Notes: a model not told the origin generated them from the sequence alone. DNA of 64,000 nucleotides from Macrostomum hystrix (GCA_950097015.1 CATNEN010000007.1:5198001-5262000), one strand, 5' to 3'. Counted from the first letter of the stretch, positions 37,401 to 50,640 are shown. Program-made: numbers and translations.

Positions 37401-40400
37401 CAAGGACACTTTGTTGTGTTGCATTATTCCTAACCTAAGGTCATATTTTTAGCTTGCAAATGTTGGCCTCATTAGTTTCTCTAGTGATCTTCAGCGTGTA
37501 AGCGGTATAGAGAATTGAGAAGTTTTGCACACAAACAACTATTGAAAACAATGACGGCCAGGCAAGAATTGCGCTGGACAAGATTCGACAACGTGCTCAG
37601 GACCCGCCCTACCGGCCTCTCACTCCATACCTGCGCTCTCCTAAACTATTTATTAATTGTGCTTTGACCGGGTCACGTGGTTCTCACTGAGCGAGTAGCC
37701 AGTAGTGAGCACGGCTCCAAACTCCTGTCCTGGTCCATCGTCAAGAAAGGTCGCCATGGTCGGTTGTGTTGCAAAATTAGATGCTAGAAATCTACCTGGG
37801 GGATTTAAATTAGGATCCCTCACCTAGCAAAGGAGAGGAGATGGAATTCTTCTTCCCTTTAAAACTGGCGCGAGCTGTTAGGCCATGGGATAATGAGCTG
37901 TAGGTGCGGGCCGTGAGTCACCTGGCAGCCCTCTGCTCACCGCATGCTAATCTCTTCCCCCTTCTATCCTCCCTCACTTCTCTCTTTCGTTTATTTCATC
38001 GCGCATTCATTCCAGTCGCCTCGTGTTTCCCAACTCAGGCCGGGTCGGGCGGGCGCAGGGGAGGCGGCGCTGGCAGTTCCGGAGCTGGCGTGGCTGCGGG
38101 CTGGAATGGAACTGGTTGAGGAAGGAAGCCTTCTAGGGTGAACAAAAAAGCTTCATTGCTTTTTAGCTTTGGCTCCAAACAAAATCCCAACTGTAACCCT
38201 ATAATAATTCCCCCTTATTCCCATTCCTGTTCCTGCCGACCCCAGCCCCCAGCCCCGCGCACTTGACTGCGGTAATCACACAAGCCAGATGAAGAAAGAG
38301 ACCGGAGGAAATATCTGGCGCGTGAGCGGAGGTGGGGTGGGCGCCTCGGATCTCTGTCAGGGCCTGGGGTCCGGCTTGTCGCGGAGTTTAGACCAGACTT
38401 TGAATTGGCGCGGGCTGGCTTTGCGTGGGTATTGCTGCAGCGGTATCTGGGGGGGGGGGCAGTCAAGAAGGGTGTTGTGCCGTGCCTGTCCGCTGCCGCT
38501 GCTTCTTATGTGGGCGCGAGGCGGTCCGCGGCTTGGTCCGGGGCCGGTTTCAATGCAGGTCCCGCAAACTTTGGCAGGTTTATGGCGTTTATGCACGGGA
38601 TTTAAGAGCGACAGGGCTTAGAATGCGCAGAGGTGCGGCCCCTCTGCGACATGCAGAATCGCTCCGCAATGAAGGAGCGGAGAGCGAGGGAGAGCGGGAA
38701 GGGGTAAAATATCCCAAAACCTCACATCACACACCCTTTATCCGGATGAAACTAGACAATTTGCTGGAGCCTTGCAATTGTAGAGAAACGATGATTGGAA
38801 ACAGGAAAATCAGAGCGCGCCCTTGGGATCTTAGCCTTAGGGAAATGGGGGAAGGGGCGGATATTAGGGCTATAAAAACTCCCAACTGCCGATTGTTGAC
38901 GGGCTTGTCGGTTGTATGAAACTCGCTAGACGGGCCTTTATTGTTGAATGACATCATGATTATTATTTGCCAGCAATGCAGCCTCTATTATGCATACACG
39001 CACCCAGACACACACAGACCAGAGCGAGGGAGAAATGCAACTGTAATCCGGGGGTGGAAGGAGCGGGGTGGCTGCACAGGGTCCCATGCACTGTTATCGA
39101 TTCAACGGCTAGTCGCGACTCGCTACTTAGCTTATCGCAGTCCCCGGATCATGCCCGCGCCGCCTGCCACCCCTTCGCTAGCCTTGCTAGCAGTGCGCTT
39201 TTTATTGTTTGCCGCAGCCAGTTCATGCCCAGAGATTCAACTGCAGGTCCCAGTTTCGGCTCCCCTATTTCCCATTATCTCTGCGCCAGTATAATCATCG
39301 CAGCCATGGAGGGAAGGGGTGGTGTTGATAGCTTCCAGTTTTTTGGCCGTAAAAATATAAAAAATCACAAATCAGTGGGACTGGAGATCACGCTTCTAAT
39401 GAATATGGTCCTGCACTGAGACTGCCATTGTGCACTTAAATCCTATTCAATTTTAACTACTTTAGCTATAAGATCTACGGGGGTGTCTTTAGCTCTGATA
39501 TCTACGGGGTGTCTTTAGCTAAGAGATCTACGGGGTGTCTTTAGCTCTGATATCTACGGGGTGTCTTTAGCTAAGAGATCTACGGGGTGTCTTTAGCTCT
39601 GATATCTACGGGGTGTCTACAGCTCTGAGTTCTACGGGGTGTCTTTAGCTCTGATATCTACGGGGTGTCTACAGCTGTGAGATCTATGGGTTGTATACAG
39701 CTGTGAGATCTATGGGTTGTCTACAGCTGTGAGATCTATGGGTTGTCTACAGCTGTGAGATCTATGGGTTGTCTACAGCTGTGAGATCTATGGGTTGTCT
39801 ACAGCTGTGAGATCTATGGGTTGTCTACAGCTGTGAGATCTATGGGTTGTCTACAGCTGTGAGATCTATGGGTTGTCTACAGCTGTGAGATCTATGGGGT
39901 GTGAATTTGAAATCAAACCGAATGATTTGATTCCAGTGAGCCAGCTGTCTGCATAATTTATTTGAAGACATTCGATATCTTCAAATTGGGTCAGTTGTTC
40001 TACTGTTCTATTTCTCGAAGCTGTCTGGGAATGTTGGATAAGGCTGTAACAGCTTTGATTAAATAATAAATAGAAATCGGCTAAGATTTGAAGCAAGCAC
40101 TCAAAAATAGTCATTGACATCTACAGTCTCAGATCTATCGGGCATCTACAGTCTCAGATCTGTCGGGCATCTACAGTCTCAGATCTATCGGGCATCTACA
40201 GTCTCAGATCTATCGGGCATCTACAGTCTCAGATCTATCGGGCATCTACAGTCTCAGATCTATCGGGCATGTACAGTGTCTCAGATCTATCGGGCATCTA
40301 CAGTCTCAGATCTATCGGGCATCTACAGTCTCAGATCTATCGGGCATCTACAGTCTCAGATCTATCGGGCATCTACAGTCTCAGATCTATCGGGCATCTA

Positions 40401-43400
40401 CAGTCTCAGATCTATCGGGCATCTACAGTCTCAGATCTATCGGGCATCTACAGTCTCAGATCTATCGGGCATCTACAGTCTCAGATCTATCGGGCATCTA
40501 CAGTCTCAGATCTATCGGGCATCTACAGTCTCAGATCTATCGGGCATCTACAGTCTCAGATCTCATTAGGCATCCGCAACCCCGACGCCCGCAGGAGCTG
40601 CAGTGTCTCAGCAGCGAGCAGGCCGCCAGCCTCTTGCTGGCCCAGCGCCGCCAGAAGGAGCTGCTGATGCGTCGGGATCAGATGAGGCGCAAGCTGCGCA
40701 CCCTGCATCGTCAGCTCACCGCGGCCAAGTCTGCCAAGAAGGCCGCAGCCGCTGCAGCCGCGGCCGCGGCTACCACGGCCTCTGACGCCTGGCGATCTCG
40801 CAATGTCTCTGAAATTTCAGCCGCATCCGCCAGCTCCGGTGAGTGACATGTGCAACCCCTGTGCACATACACACACATGACCACGTCCCGCCCGTTGAAT
40901 CACGCAAGTATACAAAATTCGATAAACAGCATGAAGTGTGCTGCAACTACGGCAGACACAGTTGCCCAACGCTGAGTCAGGTCTATTTTTAAACCAATTG
41001 GTGCGCGCATGACGGCTTGAAATAGAAAAAAACCAAGCAAAACAAACTACGCAAACCTATGGAGTGGTCTGGCATGTTAATTACATCGAGTTTCGAGTCT
41101 GCTGTATAGTCGCCAGCCGTTTGTGACTGCGCTTAGCTTACGCAGACTTGAAACTCTAGAATTGAGCGCTGTAGAAAAACAGGCCAGGTGGCTGGCCAGC
41201 TCTATCAAATATATCTTCTTCTTTTCTTATTCTGCAATAGGGCTGGTCTTGACAGCTAGTGGCTGTTGCCCAGACAGGTCTGCTTGTTCATTATCATTCT
41301 CTGCTTAGTAGAGAGGGCAGTATAGGGCGGTATGCGAGAGGGCGAGAGGGCGAGAGGGCGACTGATCTTGAAAGGAGAGAACATACCTCGCCGAGTCGCG
41401 TGCCAAGTTTAAATTTAGATATAGGAAAACAGCGAGACATTACTGAATCAGGCTTAAGTTCCACTCTCCGTGGAGTACACGCGAGTGTGTTTCCAGGAGA
41501 TATAGAGCTCACGGTACTCACTGGCCCACAGTATATCAGGCTCACTGCAGATCACCTTAAGCATTAACTAGTATTTCAAGGCGATTAAAGCTGAGCTGGT
41601 AATAAAGTTAAAAATAATCACTGCCAATGGGATTTGGCACAATGGGGCCTCATTCTCTTCCCCGATCACTGCTCACTGTCCTATAGCTGAGCTGCTGAGC
41701 CCAGCCGTGTTTAGGTCAAGTAGGCTGAGACCGACAAGAGAGAAAATCTCTCCGGGCTGTTATTCACTTGCAGCATCAATCACTGCCGCTAGGCCCACGT
41801 CCCCACACAGGCCTTCTCTCCCGTGAGAGACAGGCAGTGAGCAGTGAGCAGCAGTGAGTGAGAGTGCCAGTGTGTGCGTGTGGAGAGCAGCAACTTTGGC
41901 ATTATAGTCAGCTCTTAGATTTTTAACGTCCTGCGTTCCCCACTCCCCCGCGCCGATCCCAAATCAAACTCCCAGCCTCACTAACTCCCCTTCCTTCACC
42001 ACCATCCGCCTGGCACTCTGCAACTGCCTCATTGTGTGCGTGTGAGCGTCGGGAAACGGTGGGAAGACGGCATTCTTGAGATGCCCAGCTCTCCTATAGC
42101 GGACATTGCCTCCAACTGCAGCTGCCGGCTGTGGCTGGTCTAGTGGCGGTGACGGTGATGAAATATTTCTCACACTCGTTGCCATCGATCCTGACCTCTG
42201 TGTCTGCCTCCCCATCGCTTCTGGCTTCGCTCCGTTTGTCCACCTTCCACTGTACCGTCTATGACAGTGTACCGCTGTACCGTCTGTGATTGTGTACCAC
42301 TGTACCTCTGTGACTGTGTACCACTGTACGATTTAGCAGCAAAATGTGGGTGATTTCTAGACTGTTAAGGAGGTAAGAAATCAAGTATGAATTTCGTGGC
42401 GTGAGCTAGGCGCAGAAACTCTATTTTTTGCTTCAAAAAGGGCGCAGACTTTATTTCGTCGAAAGCCCGTGTTTTTGGCAGCTTATAAAAACGTATGTGG
42501 CTCGGCTTGGTTTAATGAAGCAATGCTTCCTTGTCAGGTTTGGCACTAGAGAGTGTGTGTGTTCGGGTGTTTGCCAGTGTTGCTTTTTTTATGATGCATT
42601 TCGCCGGCCAGAGGAGGCGGATGGAGGCTTGTTTCTCTCTCTCTCTCTTGACAAGAAGTGATGACTGCTAGAGAGCGAGAGAGAGACTGAGTGGAGAAGG
42701 CGTGAGAGACCTGATCGGGGCCCAGTGAGTGGACTGGGGTTGTAGGTGCTGGACGTTTTAGATGGCCGGCGTCCAAATGATGATGGAGATTGCAAAAGTG
42801 CAGCCCAGGCAGTTAATATATACATATATCGGTGGGGCCAGTGATGCGAACTGGCCAGTAGCCCCTCTCAGCCAGCAACCACCAATGTCTACTTTCCTTG
42901 GCCTCTCTAGCGGACCAGGCGTTGGGCGAGTGATTCCTCTCTCGTTGCCTCATTTTTTCCTCTAGCTATCGCTTTTTTCTCTTGGCGCCCTTCAGCTTCT
43001 TGGCGAAAATCTCCAGTAAAGCGGTGGAAAATGAGAGGGCCTGTTCGGGTCGAGTTTGTGTTTTGGTGCTCTGGTGTGTAATGCGGCAAGAGCCACTCAC
43101 TCCATTGCCTGCTCCCATAGCCTCTGAAATGGGATCTCCTTTCCTTGCCTACCGTCGTTATCTGACGATCAGCTTCGGCTGCTTTTGGAAGGGGAGTTTA
43201 AGGCTTGGGACACCATTTTTCAGAAGATGAAACCGGGGGAGCTGCGGGGTCAGGCTCCAATGCGTGTGTCAGCCGCGTCAGCCACGCATCGTACTTGACC
43301 CAGGCTGAGCGGGGCTACAGACGGAGACAGAGGTAGTGGTCAGATGGAATCCATCTAGGCGTATGCACTGGCTGCTGCTGCCGTTGCTGCAGCTGCCTCC

Positions 43401-46400
43401 TTCTCCTAAGCCAAATGCGAGCTAGTTGCAGGGCTGTCTATAAGAATCTGATTCCGGCCAAACGAGGCATTGCGAATTAAGGCATCAGAGGGCTGAGGCC
43501 TTAGGAAATTTTGGGCACTCTAAGAGGACGTGGATTTGTCGACGGGAAGGAAATAGGAACTAGTCTTTGAAGAGTTTTTCTTAGCCGCAGACTAGCCAAG
43601 GACTTTGAGCACTCATTGTCTTCCCTTTCTCTCACTTCACCCTCCATCTCCGCTTCTTCTTTCACTTTCCTGTGGTGAGCGTCTCGCATAATAAACTGCT
43701 AGCTTTCTCACTTTGGTCTCGTTCTATAAAGTAAGCCGAAGTGGGTCTGTAAGCCGAAGGGACCGAATTATTGTTGCCCGTTCACACGAGTTTGGAAATA
43801 TTTTTCTGTCTCTGTAAATGTCCTCCCAGGAGGGCAGTCTTGCAATTCAGAATGCATTTACTGTATTTTCTCATCACGATTATGACTTGATGACTAAATG
43901 AAGCCAGTCTGCGAATGCTGTTTGCACTCTTCTCACTCATTTTATTTGCCGAGAGCCACGGTGAGAGCTCCCGACCTTACCCCGCCGCTCCAGTTGGACT
44001 TCTGTAAAGTGCAAGATCTTATCGACTTTGAGCTGGGGATAAAGCGGGATTGCAAATTAACATTTGAGCCAGTGAATTTTCTGCAGCATAGATTTTTTCT
44101 ATCGCAGCCAGTGTCTCAGAATGCCTATTCTAGGAAAGGTAGCAGTTTCTTAAAAATGTCTCTTATTACCTGATGAAATCCTAGGCGAATGCGGAGACAA
44201 ACGGAGGCACCACATTACTGTACAGTATTTGGTCCCGGGGGCGATAAGCTTTTCCATCCCAAGTATAATTATGGTTTAGATGGCCGCAGTACCTCTGATT
44301 GGTATATTGCATTATCTAGCTCTTTTTATCCTCAGTTTTTTGACTGAGGATCCTGAGCTTCTGCCTTGCTTAAAAAGCTGCTTTTATCTAGAGGATGAGG
44401 CTGTATCCAGGGCACTTTGCAATGGCATTCAGTCTGCTCACTGACTTATTTATATTATTTTATCCCGCATTTGCCTGCAGCTCCAAACAGCCCAGCTTAA
44501 TACGCAACTAAACTATTGCAAAGCTACTATAGTATGTGTGGGCATTGTGTGACAGTTACACAAAGGCATCAGAAGTGCATTTCGTCTGCACTGCACCCCT
44601 CCCTGTGCAGGTGTTGTCACTTTCGCTCAGGCTTGTAACTGTTTTCTCCTTGGAATCGCGCAGACACGCAAGGACAAGTCTTTGAAAGCTGGATGGGAGA
44701 ATAACTGAGAGGGTGCAGGGGGGAGATGGCGGAGTAGAGTGAATGGGTAGGGGAGAATGAGAGAGATTGGGCTGCAGCCGGGCCGTGGCGTCTCTAGCGT
44801 GGTGGCTACCGGACAGTCAATAAATTGAATTGATTGCGAACCCGCACAGTCCGGGCCTACTCTCCATCGCTTTCGTCTGAGCACTTACTCAACTCTCCTT
44901 AACCCCCATCCCCCTGTCTCTTTGGCGTGAGAACTGTATCAGTTGGGCCAGGTAGGAATGTTGACATATAGGTGGAGACTGCAGGCAGTTTTATTTATCA
45001 TTTCGTGTCAAGTTTTTTAGAGCATTTCTCGTGCCCCAAGGTATGCCAAGTCGATGAAGCCTAGGAGAGAGAAGAGGGAAGCAGGGAAGTAGAGGCTCTT
45101 GTCAATAGTTTGCCCAAACCCAATGAGAGTGTTTTCGGCGATTTCCATGATGCATTCATGCTCCAGTTTTCGCTTTTTAGTGCTTCAAAGAGCCGAATTA
45201 AAAGTCTGGGCTTGTGTTGTAAGCAATTATTCTGGCTTACAATTTTATCCACTATATGCAGTGATGAATTTTGAGTTATTTTCTCCGCGCATAGCAACCG
45301 CCTGTGAGGTGGTTGCTGTCTTGCTGAGCTGCATTATGACGACCCAGATCACATCCAACACTAACTCTACCCTCACTCGCTATAACAGTATTCACAATGA
45401 GTTAGTCATTTTAATTTGTAGAATTTCATTCTATCTAAAAAAGGACAGTTTTTTCAATAAAAAAATTATTTTTAAAGTGCGCTGGAATCCACTCCTCCCT
45501 AATTCCAACCATTTCCTGTCTCTCTTTCTAGTTCTCCTCCCATGGGAGTCTAGCGTTATTTCCGTTATAGGAAATAAGAAGCAGAATGTGCGCAGTGGTG
45601 GAGGCGGAATCTCGTGATGGGATTCCCAGGCCCAGCAGTGCAGCTGTACTGTAGCAGCTATCGAAGGCCACCCCCCTCCAACACGAACGGCTTCCTAGAG
45701 GCCGATGGCCAACGTATCGCCAGCTGTCTGGGGGGGCAATGAAGGCAAGATTTGCGATCCCCAGTCCTTGTGGCATTTTGCACCGCTTTTGTTGATATTT
45801 CTAATCCGCTCCGCGGCATGGGAGGCCCACTTTTGGAGCCCTGGATTCCCAGGATCATGGGAAAATAGGAGGGGGAGAGGATGGTGCGAAGTCGGCGGAT
45901 CTACTGCCTCCTAATCCCTCGCCAATGCCTCCGCTGTCCTCTACCGGGCGGGGAGAGCCTAAGTGCGGCCAGCTGACTGCACGCCAGCTCAAACTGACTC
46001 GCGCTCTGAGGGTTATAATCCCAGACCAGGCACTGAAATGAGACGCGGGGATGCGAGGCGAGAGAAAAGGAAAGGAGTGAGCGAAGAGAACCTGGGTGCG
46101 CTGAGGCGTGAGGCCGCGGCTTTGTTCGCTGACACGCCTCACTTACCAAGGTTGAAGCGATAATGTTGTCTCCGCTCCAAGTCCATTGTCCTTTGCCAAC
46201 CCTTTCTCCATCACTGTCTGTTAGTTTTGCTTTTTTTTCTACACGAGTTGTGGGGAAACAGAAAATTGAAGCCAGGATGCGGAACAGAGCTACTTTAGTT
46301 GAACTAGTGACTCTTGCTATTTTTTTCATGCACTTTTCCCATTTTTCAACGAACAGCCAGCGGCTTTCAGGATTCTAAAGTTCGAGATTTTTAGACGTCG

Positions 46401-49400
46401 GGTTGCAAATTAGATTCGGTTAATTGGACAGTGAATGTATTCTATTTCCAGTTTCGTGATCCTCACATTTAGAAATGGAAAATCTCTTAAAATGTAAATT
46501 TCCTAATGCGCAATAATTTGCGAAACTCTGAGGAATTGCGAAATGAGCCTTTGACACATATGCCCCCCACCGCTACCTCGCATTTGAAAGGATTTGTTCA
46601 CCTGTGCACTTCAGGCATCGGTCTTAACTTTAGCCTCTCCTTATCTGTGGCAGTTAAACCTCTTTGATCCTCGCTTAAATCTCCCACAGCCCTATCCCGC
46701 TCCCTATCCCGCTGCCGGACCAGAATGGGAAGAAGGAATGATATTGGGAAATTTAGAGAGACAGCCACGGGGGGCTCAGGGACTTCAGCATTCGCTCGCC
46801 CGCCCAGCACGCTTCCGGCCTCCTGCCTCCCTCCCTCGCCTCCTCCTCCTTATTATTCTTCTTCTGCTGACGCTGACTGCTTCTGAGCCGTCTTAATCTA
46901 GCAGCTCTTCTATATATTTCTTTCAGCCTGTGCGAAGCAGTTTCGGCAGCTTCTTAACACGGCCCCCTCAGCGCTCTCTGCCTCACCAGGACTGCCTTCA
47001 TTATACTAGTGAATAATTGAGCATTATTGGGCCACACTGAGCAATGCCATCTCTACTCAGCTGACTCCCCCACTCTCTCAGATCCCAACTTTCATCCTCT
47101 GCTCAGCTCTGCTCAGACTGTGCGAGCATCAATTTTTTTTAAATAGCTGCTTCCCCGCCTCATCCACCCGGCCCCCGCCTCCCCAGGCCTCTATTTCCTG
47201 AACGATAAGAGTAACTCCGAAATTTACCTCGCTCGGATGAGCTGCAAGAAACAGCCCTGGCGGAAGGCCCGGTAGGGGCGGAAGGCCCGGTAGGGGCGGA
47301 AGGCCCGGTAGGGGCGGAAGGCCCGGTAGGGGCGGAAGGCCCGGTAGGGGCGGAAGGCCCGGTAGGGGCGGAAGGCCCGGTAGGGGCGGAAGGCCCGGTA
47401 GGGGCGGAAGGCCCGGTAGGGGCGGAAGGCCCGGTAGGGGCGGAAGGCCCGGTAGGGGCGGAAGGCCCGGTAGGGGCGGAAGGCCCGGTAGGGGCGGAAG
47501 GCCCGGTAGGGGCGGAAGGCCCGGATGTCCTTTAGGCATCAGTATCCAAGGCATTTTTCAAATTGAAAGTAGCTGGGCTTGCATACAGAAATCAAAACTG
47601 ATCATCAAAACTGCCCTAACTTAAATTCCGTCCGGCTGTGTCCAACTTGCCCGCTAAATCTAGCCGGAGCCCCTGTTTATATCCACCAGGCTGGAAGGCT
47701 TTAGGCCAGTTGCAAAGCTTTTGGCCCTATTAATAAGCTATTTCCCTGCTGTTGTGTGCCAGACAGTCTGTGCTGCCAGCACCGAGCGCTTCCAGCCACA
47801 TGTGCACCCACCCCTCGCCAGCGCGTTTTACACACAAATTGAATCGATCAACAACAACACTTCATAGCGCCTGTCATTGTCAAGCTCACCTGCGATATAG
47901 ACAGAGAGAGCGGGCAGAGGCAGAGTATAAACAGCCCCCCTCGGCTGCAGGCTGATTGAACACAAATCCTTTAATCTATTCCACAGTTGCAGCCAGCCCA
48001 GCCGCTCCTTCTGCTTCGTTTGCCTGTTTTTCTCTCTCTTTTTAGATTTCTTCTCTCAAGTGCCGGCACGGTGGGTCTCAGATTTCTCTCAGGCAGACTT
48101 TACGGAGCTCGGCACGCCAGCCGGGAAGGGAGAGGAAGAGGGCGAGGGAAAAGGGAAAAGGGGAAAAACTGGGCTTTTTGTTAAGCAAAAAACGGCCACC
48201 GTACCGTTCTTCTGCTAGCCCTGGCGGCGCCAGTCCGCTGCGCGTTTGTTGGCAATTTAAGTTTGCTGGAGCATTTGGGAAGGGGTGGGGCATTGGGATA
48301 TTGCGAGACGGATGTTGGGAGGAACAATGCGCTTCAGTGAAAGGGACTGCAATTGTGTCGGCGGCTGCAGGAGGAGATCCGGAAGTTGGCTTGGCGCCTG
48401 GCTTCTTGGGTCCAAAAAATTGATTCTTTATTATGCGGAGTTCAATCAGTTGAGTGAAGTTTTTTTGCTGACAGTTATCATAGTGACTAATATTCAATTT
48501 ATTTAGAGGAGTGGCTTAACGATTCATTTCAGCCGTGGCTTTTTGTTCGCGACCCCACACTGCGAGGTTAGGGAAGGTGGTGGCGGGCTCAGGCCCAATG
48601 CTTCAAACTGCAGCGTTTTGATTCAGACAACAGGGATCTAGTTTTTTAATGAAAAAAGTGGGCTTGACTGGCAGACTTGTGATCTAGTGTCAAAAGGCAA
48701 GGCAAGGACAGCGCGACAGAGAGCTCTCAAGTGGGCAAACTCTGAAAATGCCGGAAATTTGGAACACCGGCTTCGGGTGACTGGCAGGTGGCGCGGATCC
48801 GAAATTGGTTTCGTTAAACAATCAGGAACCTCTAAGTCAGCGTGGCCAGTGCTGAAACAAATACTCGTAGTAGTCTATGAAAGACAACAACTACTAATTT
48901 TCAGAGATCTATTAAAAAACTACCATACTCACTTCATACCCAACTCACCTTGCACCCACCTCACTCCACATCCACTTCACTCCACACCTAACCAAATCAA
49001 AATCCACTTCACTCCACTTCTTACCAAATCCACATCCACACCAACTCCACACCCAGATCACTCTACACCGACCTCACTCCACACCACCTCACTCCACACC
49101 CACCTCACTCCGCACCCACCTCACACTACGCCCGCCCCACTCCTCGCGTACCCCACTCCACGCCCAACCACTCCACAGCGACACTAGTTTCATTTTCCTG
49201 TTCACCGCTTTTCCCAACTCCGCAGAGGAGATGGAGCTATCCGCCATGGACAGCGGCAACAGCAACAGCCTCGGCATTGGCATGGACGGTGGCAGCGTTG
49301 GCAGCGGCGGAAGCGTCGGCACCGTCGTACGCAGGACGGTCGTCTGCGACAGTCCCGACTCTGGCTACGCCACGCCGCCGAATTGTGTCGCAGCCTCCGC

Positions 49401-49419
49401 CGCCCCCACGGTGGCCTAG
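34334..49419 (+). CDS. MXD: MAX dimerisation protein (MXD/Mad-type bHLH-zipper repressor)
   Basis: Five exons join in phase: 34334-34463, 34576-34939, 36203-36320, 40595-40838 and 49226-49419, giving 349 residues. Residues 13-30 ([16 protein letters not shown]) resemble the Sin3-interaction helix of Mad proteins. A Gln/His-rich linker follows. The basic region [15 protein letters not shown] carries the H/E/R pattern that reads CACGTG. The helix-loop-helix runs through exon 3, and a leucine zipper starts at YLKELQCL and continues through exon 4. A run of ten alanines follows, and the C-terminus holds [15 protein letters not shown] proteins pair with MAX, bind E-boxes, recruit Sin3/HDAC and oppose MYC in the nucleus. 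Human MXD1 has about 220 residues; the extra length here is low-complexity linker. Introns 2-4 carry minisatellites. The start lies six bases after an acceptor-like TATATTAG. Confidence 0.9.
34981..35238 (+). repeat. 42-bp dimeric minisatellite in MXD intron 2
   Basis: Two related subunits, gcggtagatcactgactag and gtggggtagatcactgactag, alternate for about six dimers. The array starts some 40 bases after the exon 2 donor. Confidence 0.9.
35239..36202. other. Remainder of MXD intron 2
   Basis: Non-coding. Short frames at 35273-35542 and 35638-35823 have no similarity. AT-rich just before the exon 3 acceptor TTGTCGTTTCAG. Confidence 0.5.
36203..36320 (+). CDS. MXD: MXD exon 3: core of the helix-loop-helix
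   Basis: Exon 2 ends in the basic region at LEKN plus AG, and this exon completes RR and supplies [16 protein letters not shown], the loop and the second helix. The exon is 118 bases and fits phases 2 and 0. It is too short to stand out as an open frame and was placed from splice signals and family conservation. Confidence 0.9.
36321..39471. other. MXD intron 3, non-repeat part
   Basis: GC-rich with long overlapping open frames on both strands at 36662-37372 and 38289-38621. Their proline-, arginine- and serine-rich translations show no domain, and I treat them as intronic noise. An eleven-G run lies at about 38450. Confidence 0.45.
39472..39904 (+). repeat. 26-bp minisatellite in MXD intron 3 (array E)
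   Basis: About 16 copies. The left half has tctacggggtgtctttagct and the right half shifts to tctacagctgtgagatctat, showing two subfamilies in one array. Confidence 0.92.
40117..40566 (+). repeat. 25-bp minisatellite at the 3' end of MXD intron 3 (array F)
   Basis: Eighteen almost identical copies of a unit containing tctacagtctcagatctat followed by cgggca. It ends 28 bases before the exon 4 acceptor. The unit is a clear relative of the right half of array E, some 200 bases upstream. Confidence 0.95.
40839..47263. other. MXD intron 4, first part
   Basis: About 6.4 kb of intron with no recognised gene. A degenerate four-copy repeat built on ccactgtacc lies at 42240-42335. Overlapping Arg/Ser/Pro-rich frames occur on both strands and look like noise. 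Confidence 0.45.
47264..47523 (-). repeat. 18-bp GC-rich minisatellite in MXD intron 4
   Basis: About 14 perfect copies of ggcggaaggcccggtagg. Because 18 is a multiple of three, the minus strand reads as a GLPPLP polymer. This is a repeat by-product, not a gene. Confidence 0.95.
47524..49225. other. MXD intron 4, last part
   Basis: Non-coding. Positions about 48950-49160 hold a loose array of cacctcactccacaccca-type units, a relative of the array at 53040-53232. It ends some 70 bases before the exon 5 acceptor TCCCAACTCCGCAG. Confidence 0.6.
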
Positions 49420-50640
49420 GCGCTGGTTGAGCTGAATATCATAGAATAACCTATTATTCTGGTCCGCCTATGCAGTCATCCGGCTACGACCCGAAGGCGC
49501 ACAGGCGCAACTCAAGCGGCTGACTGTTATCTCCTCCTCTACTTTGCTTTAAATTGTTGGAACTGTTAGCTCTGTTGGCTCCAGCAGTGCTTGCACAAAA
49601 CACTCGATAGTACTGGCGCACTGATTTTAGTTTTTTTCATCTTTTTTTCTAAATAGAGCCTTAGGATTTGAAAAGGAGGCGTTTAGCTTTTTTTTAATAT
49701 CCTCCTTTTGTTAGTTTTTAGCCTGTTGAACAGTTTATAAGAATCTTATTTGAGCGAAGCTTTATTTGAGCACTGTTTTTATTTCTTGAGTCTGTTGTTT
49801 AGTGAATTTAAATGAATTTTAACTGTCGGCAACAAGAGTTCGAATATTGCAAATCTTATTTGGTCTCATTGTCCAGCCCCCGAGTTCCCCATCTATCGTG
49901 TTCCTTTTGTTTTGTTGTCCATTGTTCCAAAAAACTCATTCTGAATGCTGGTCTTTGCGGCTAACAGAACGGCAACTAAATCTGAGCGCATCGCAGCCCT
50001 CTGTTCCCTTTGTTATCAGTACTGCTCGCGCAATCACCACGAGAGAGCTTGCCGCACCCGGGTTTTCACGTCAACTCACCTCTTGCTGCCTCCGCTGCTG
50101 CTGCTGCTGCTGCCGCCACCGCCGCAGAGCCTACCTATTATTTTCTCTTAGCGATAAAGCCTGTTTACATTGGTTACCCGAGACACAGTCTGCAATTAGA
50201 ATAGGATCTACTGTGACAAAAATCTAATAATAAGGAAATATCAATAACCGGTAACCAAGGTAAACAGCCTGTTGCTAAGGACAAAGTAGAATTCCTCTCT
50301 GATCAGCGGAAAGTTCTGTTTTATTACTGACAAAATTTGTGAAATCTCACTATTAAACAGTTTTTTAACTTTCGCATATACTCTGCCATTATGTTCCTCA
50401 TTCTCGGCAATGCACTCAACTGTTCTTTTGGAGTTACATATATATTTTTCTAGCACTGTCTTTTCAAATTGTGCTTGCGTACCAAAAAGTCCCCATTAAG
50501 ACCATCCGTCATCGCTCTTTCTCTCGTCATGTCTTATAATCTGCATCGAACTTCATTCCATGACCCTTCTCACCAGACCAGCTCTTGCTCGCTCCCTGCC
50601 ATCTCTCATCCTTACTACCCCATCTGCATCCGCGTCTCTC
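49420..50640. other. Region downstream of the MXD stop, probable 3' UTR
   Basis: Probably includes the MXD 3' UTR. T-rich tracts lie at 49630-49720 and a CTG/CCG-rich patch at 50090-50130. No coding gene recognised. Confidence 0.4.

Noticed and set aside
40114-40667. Repeat protein running toward MXD exon 4
   Set aside because: It is in a different frame from exon 4, and the array lies in the intron.
47129-47554. GLPPLP collagen-like polymer on the minus strand
   Set aside because: Translation of a perfect 18-bp minisatellite inside an MXD intron, with no signal peptide or family features around it.
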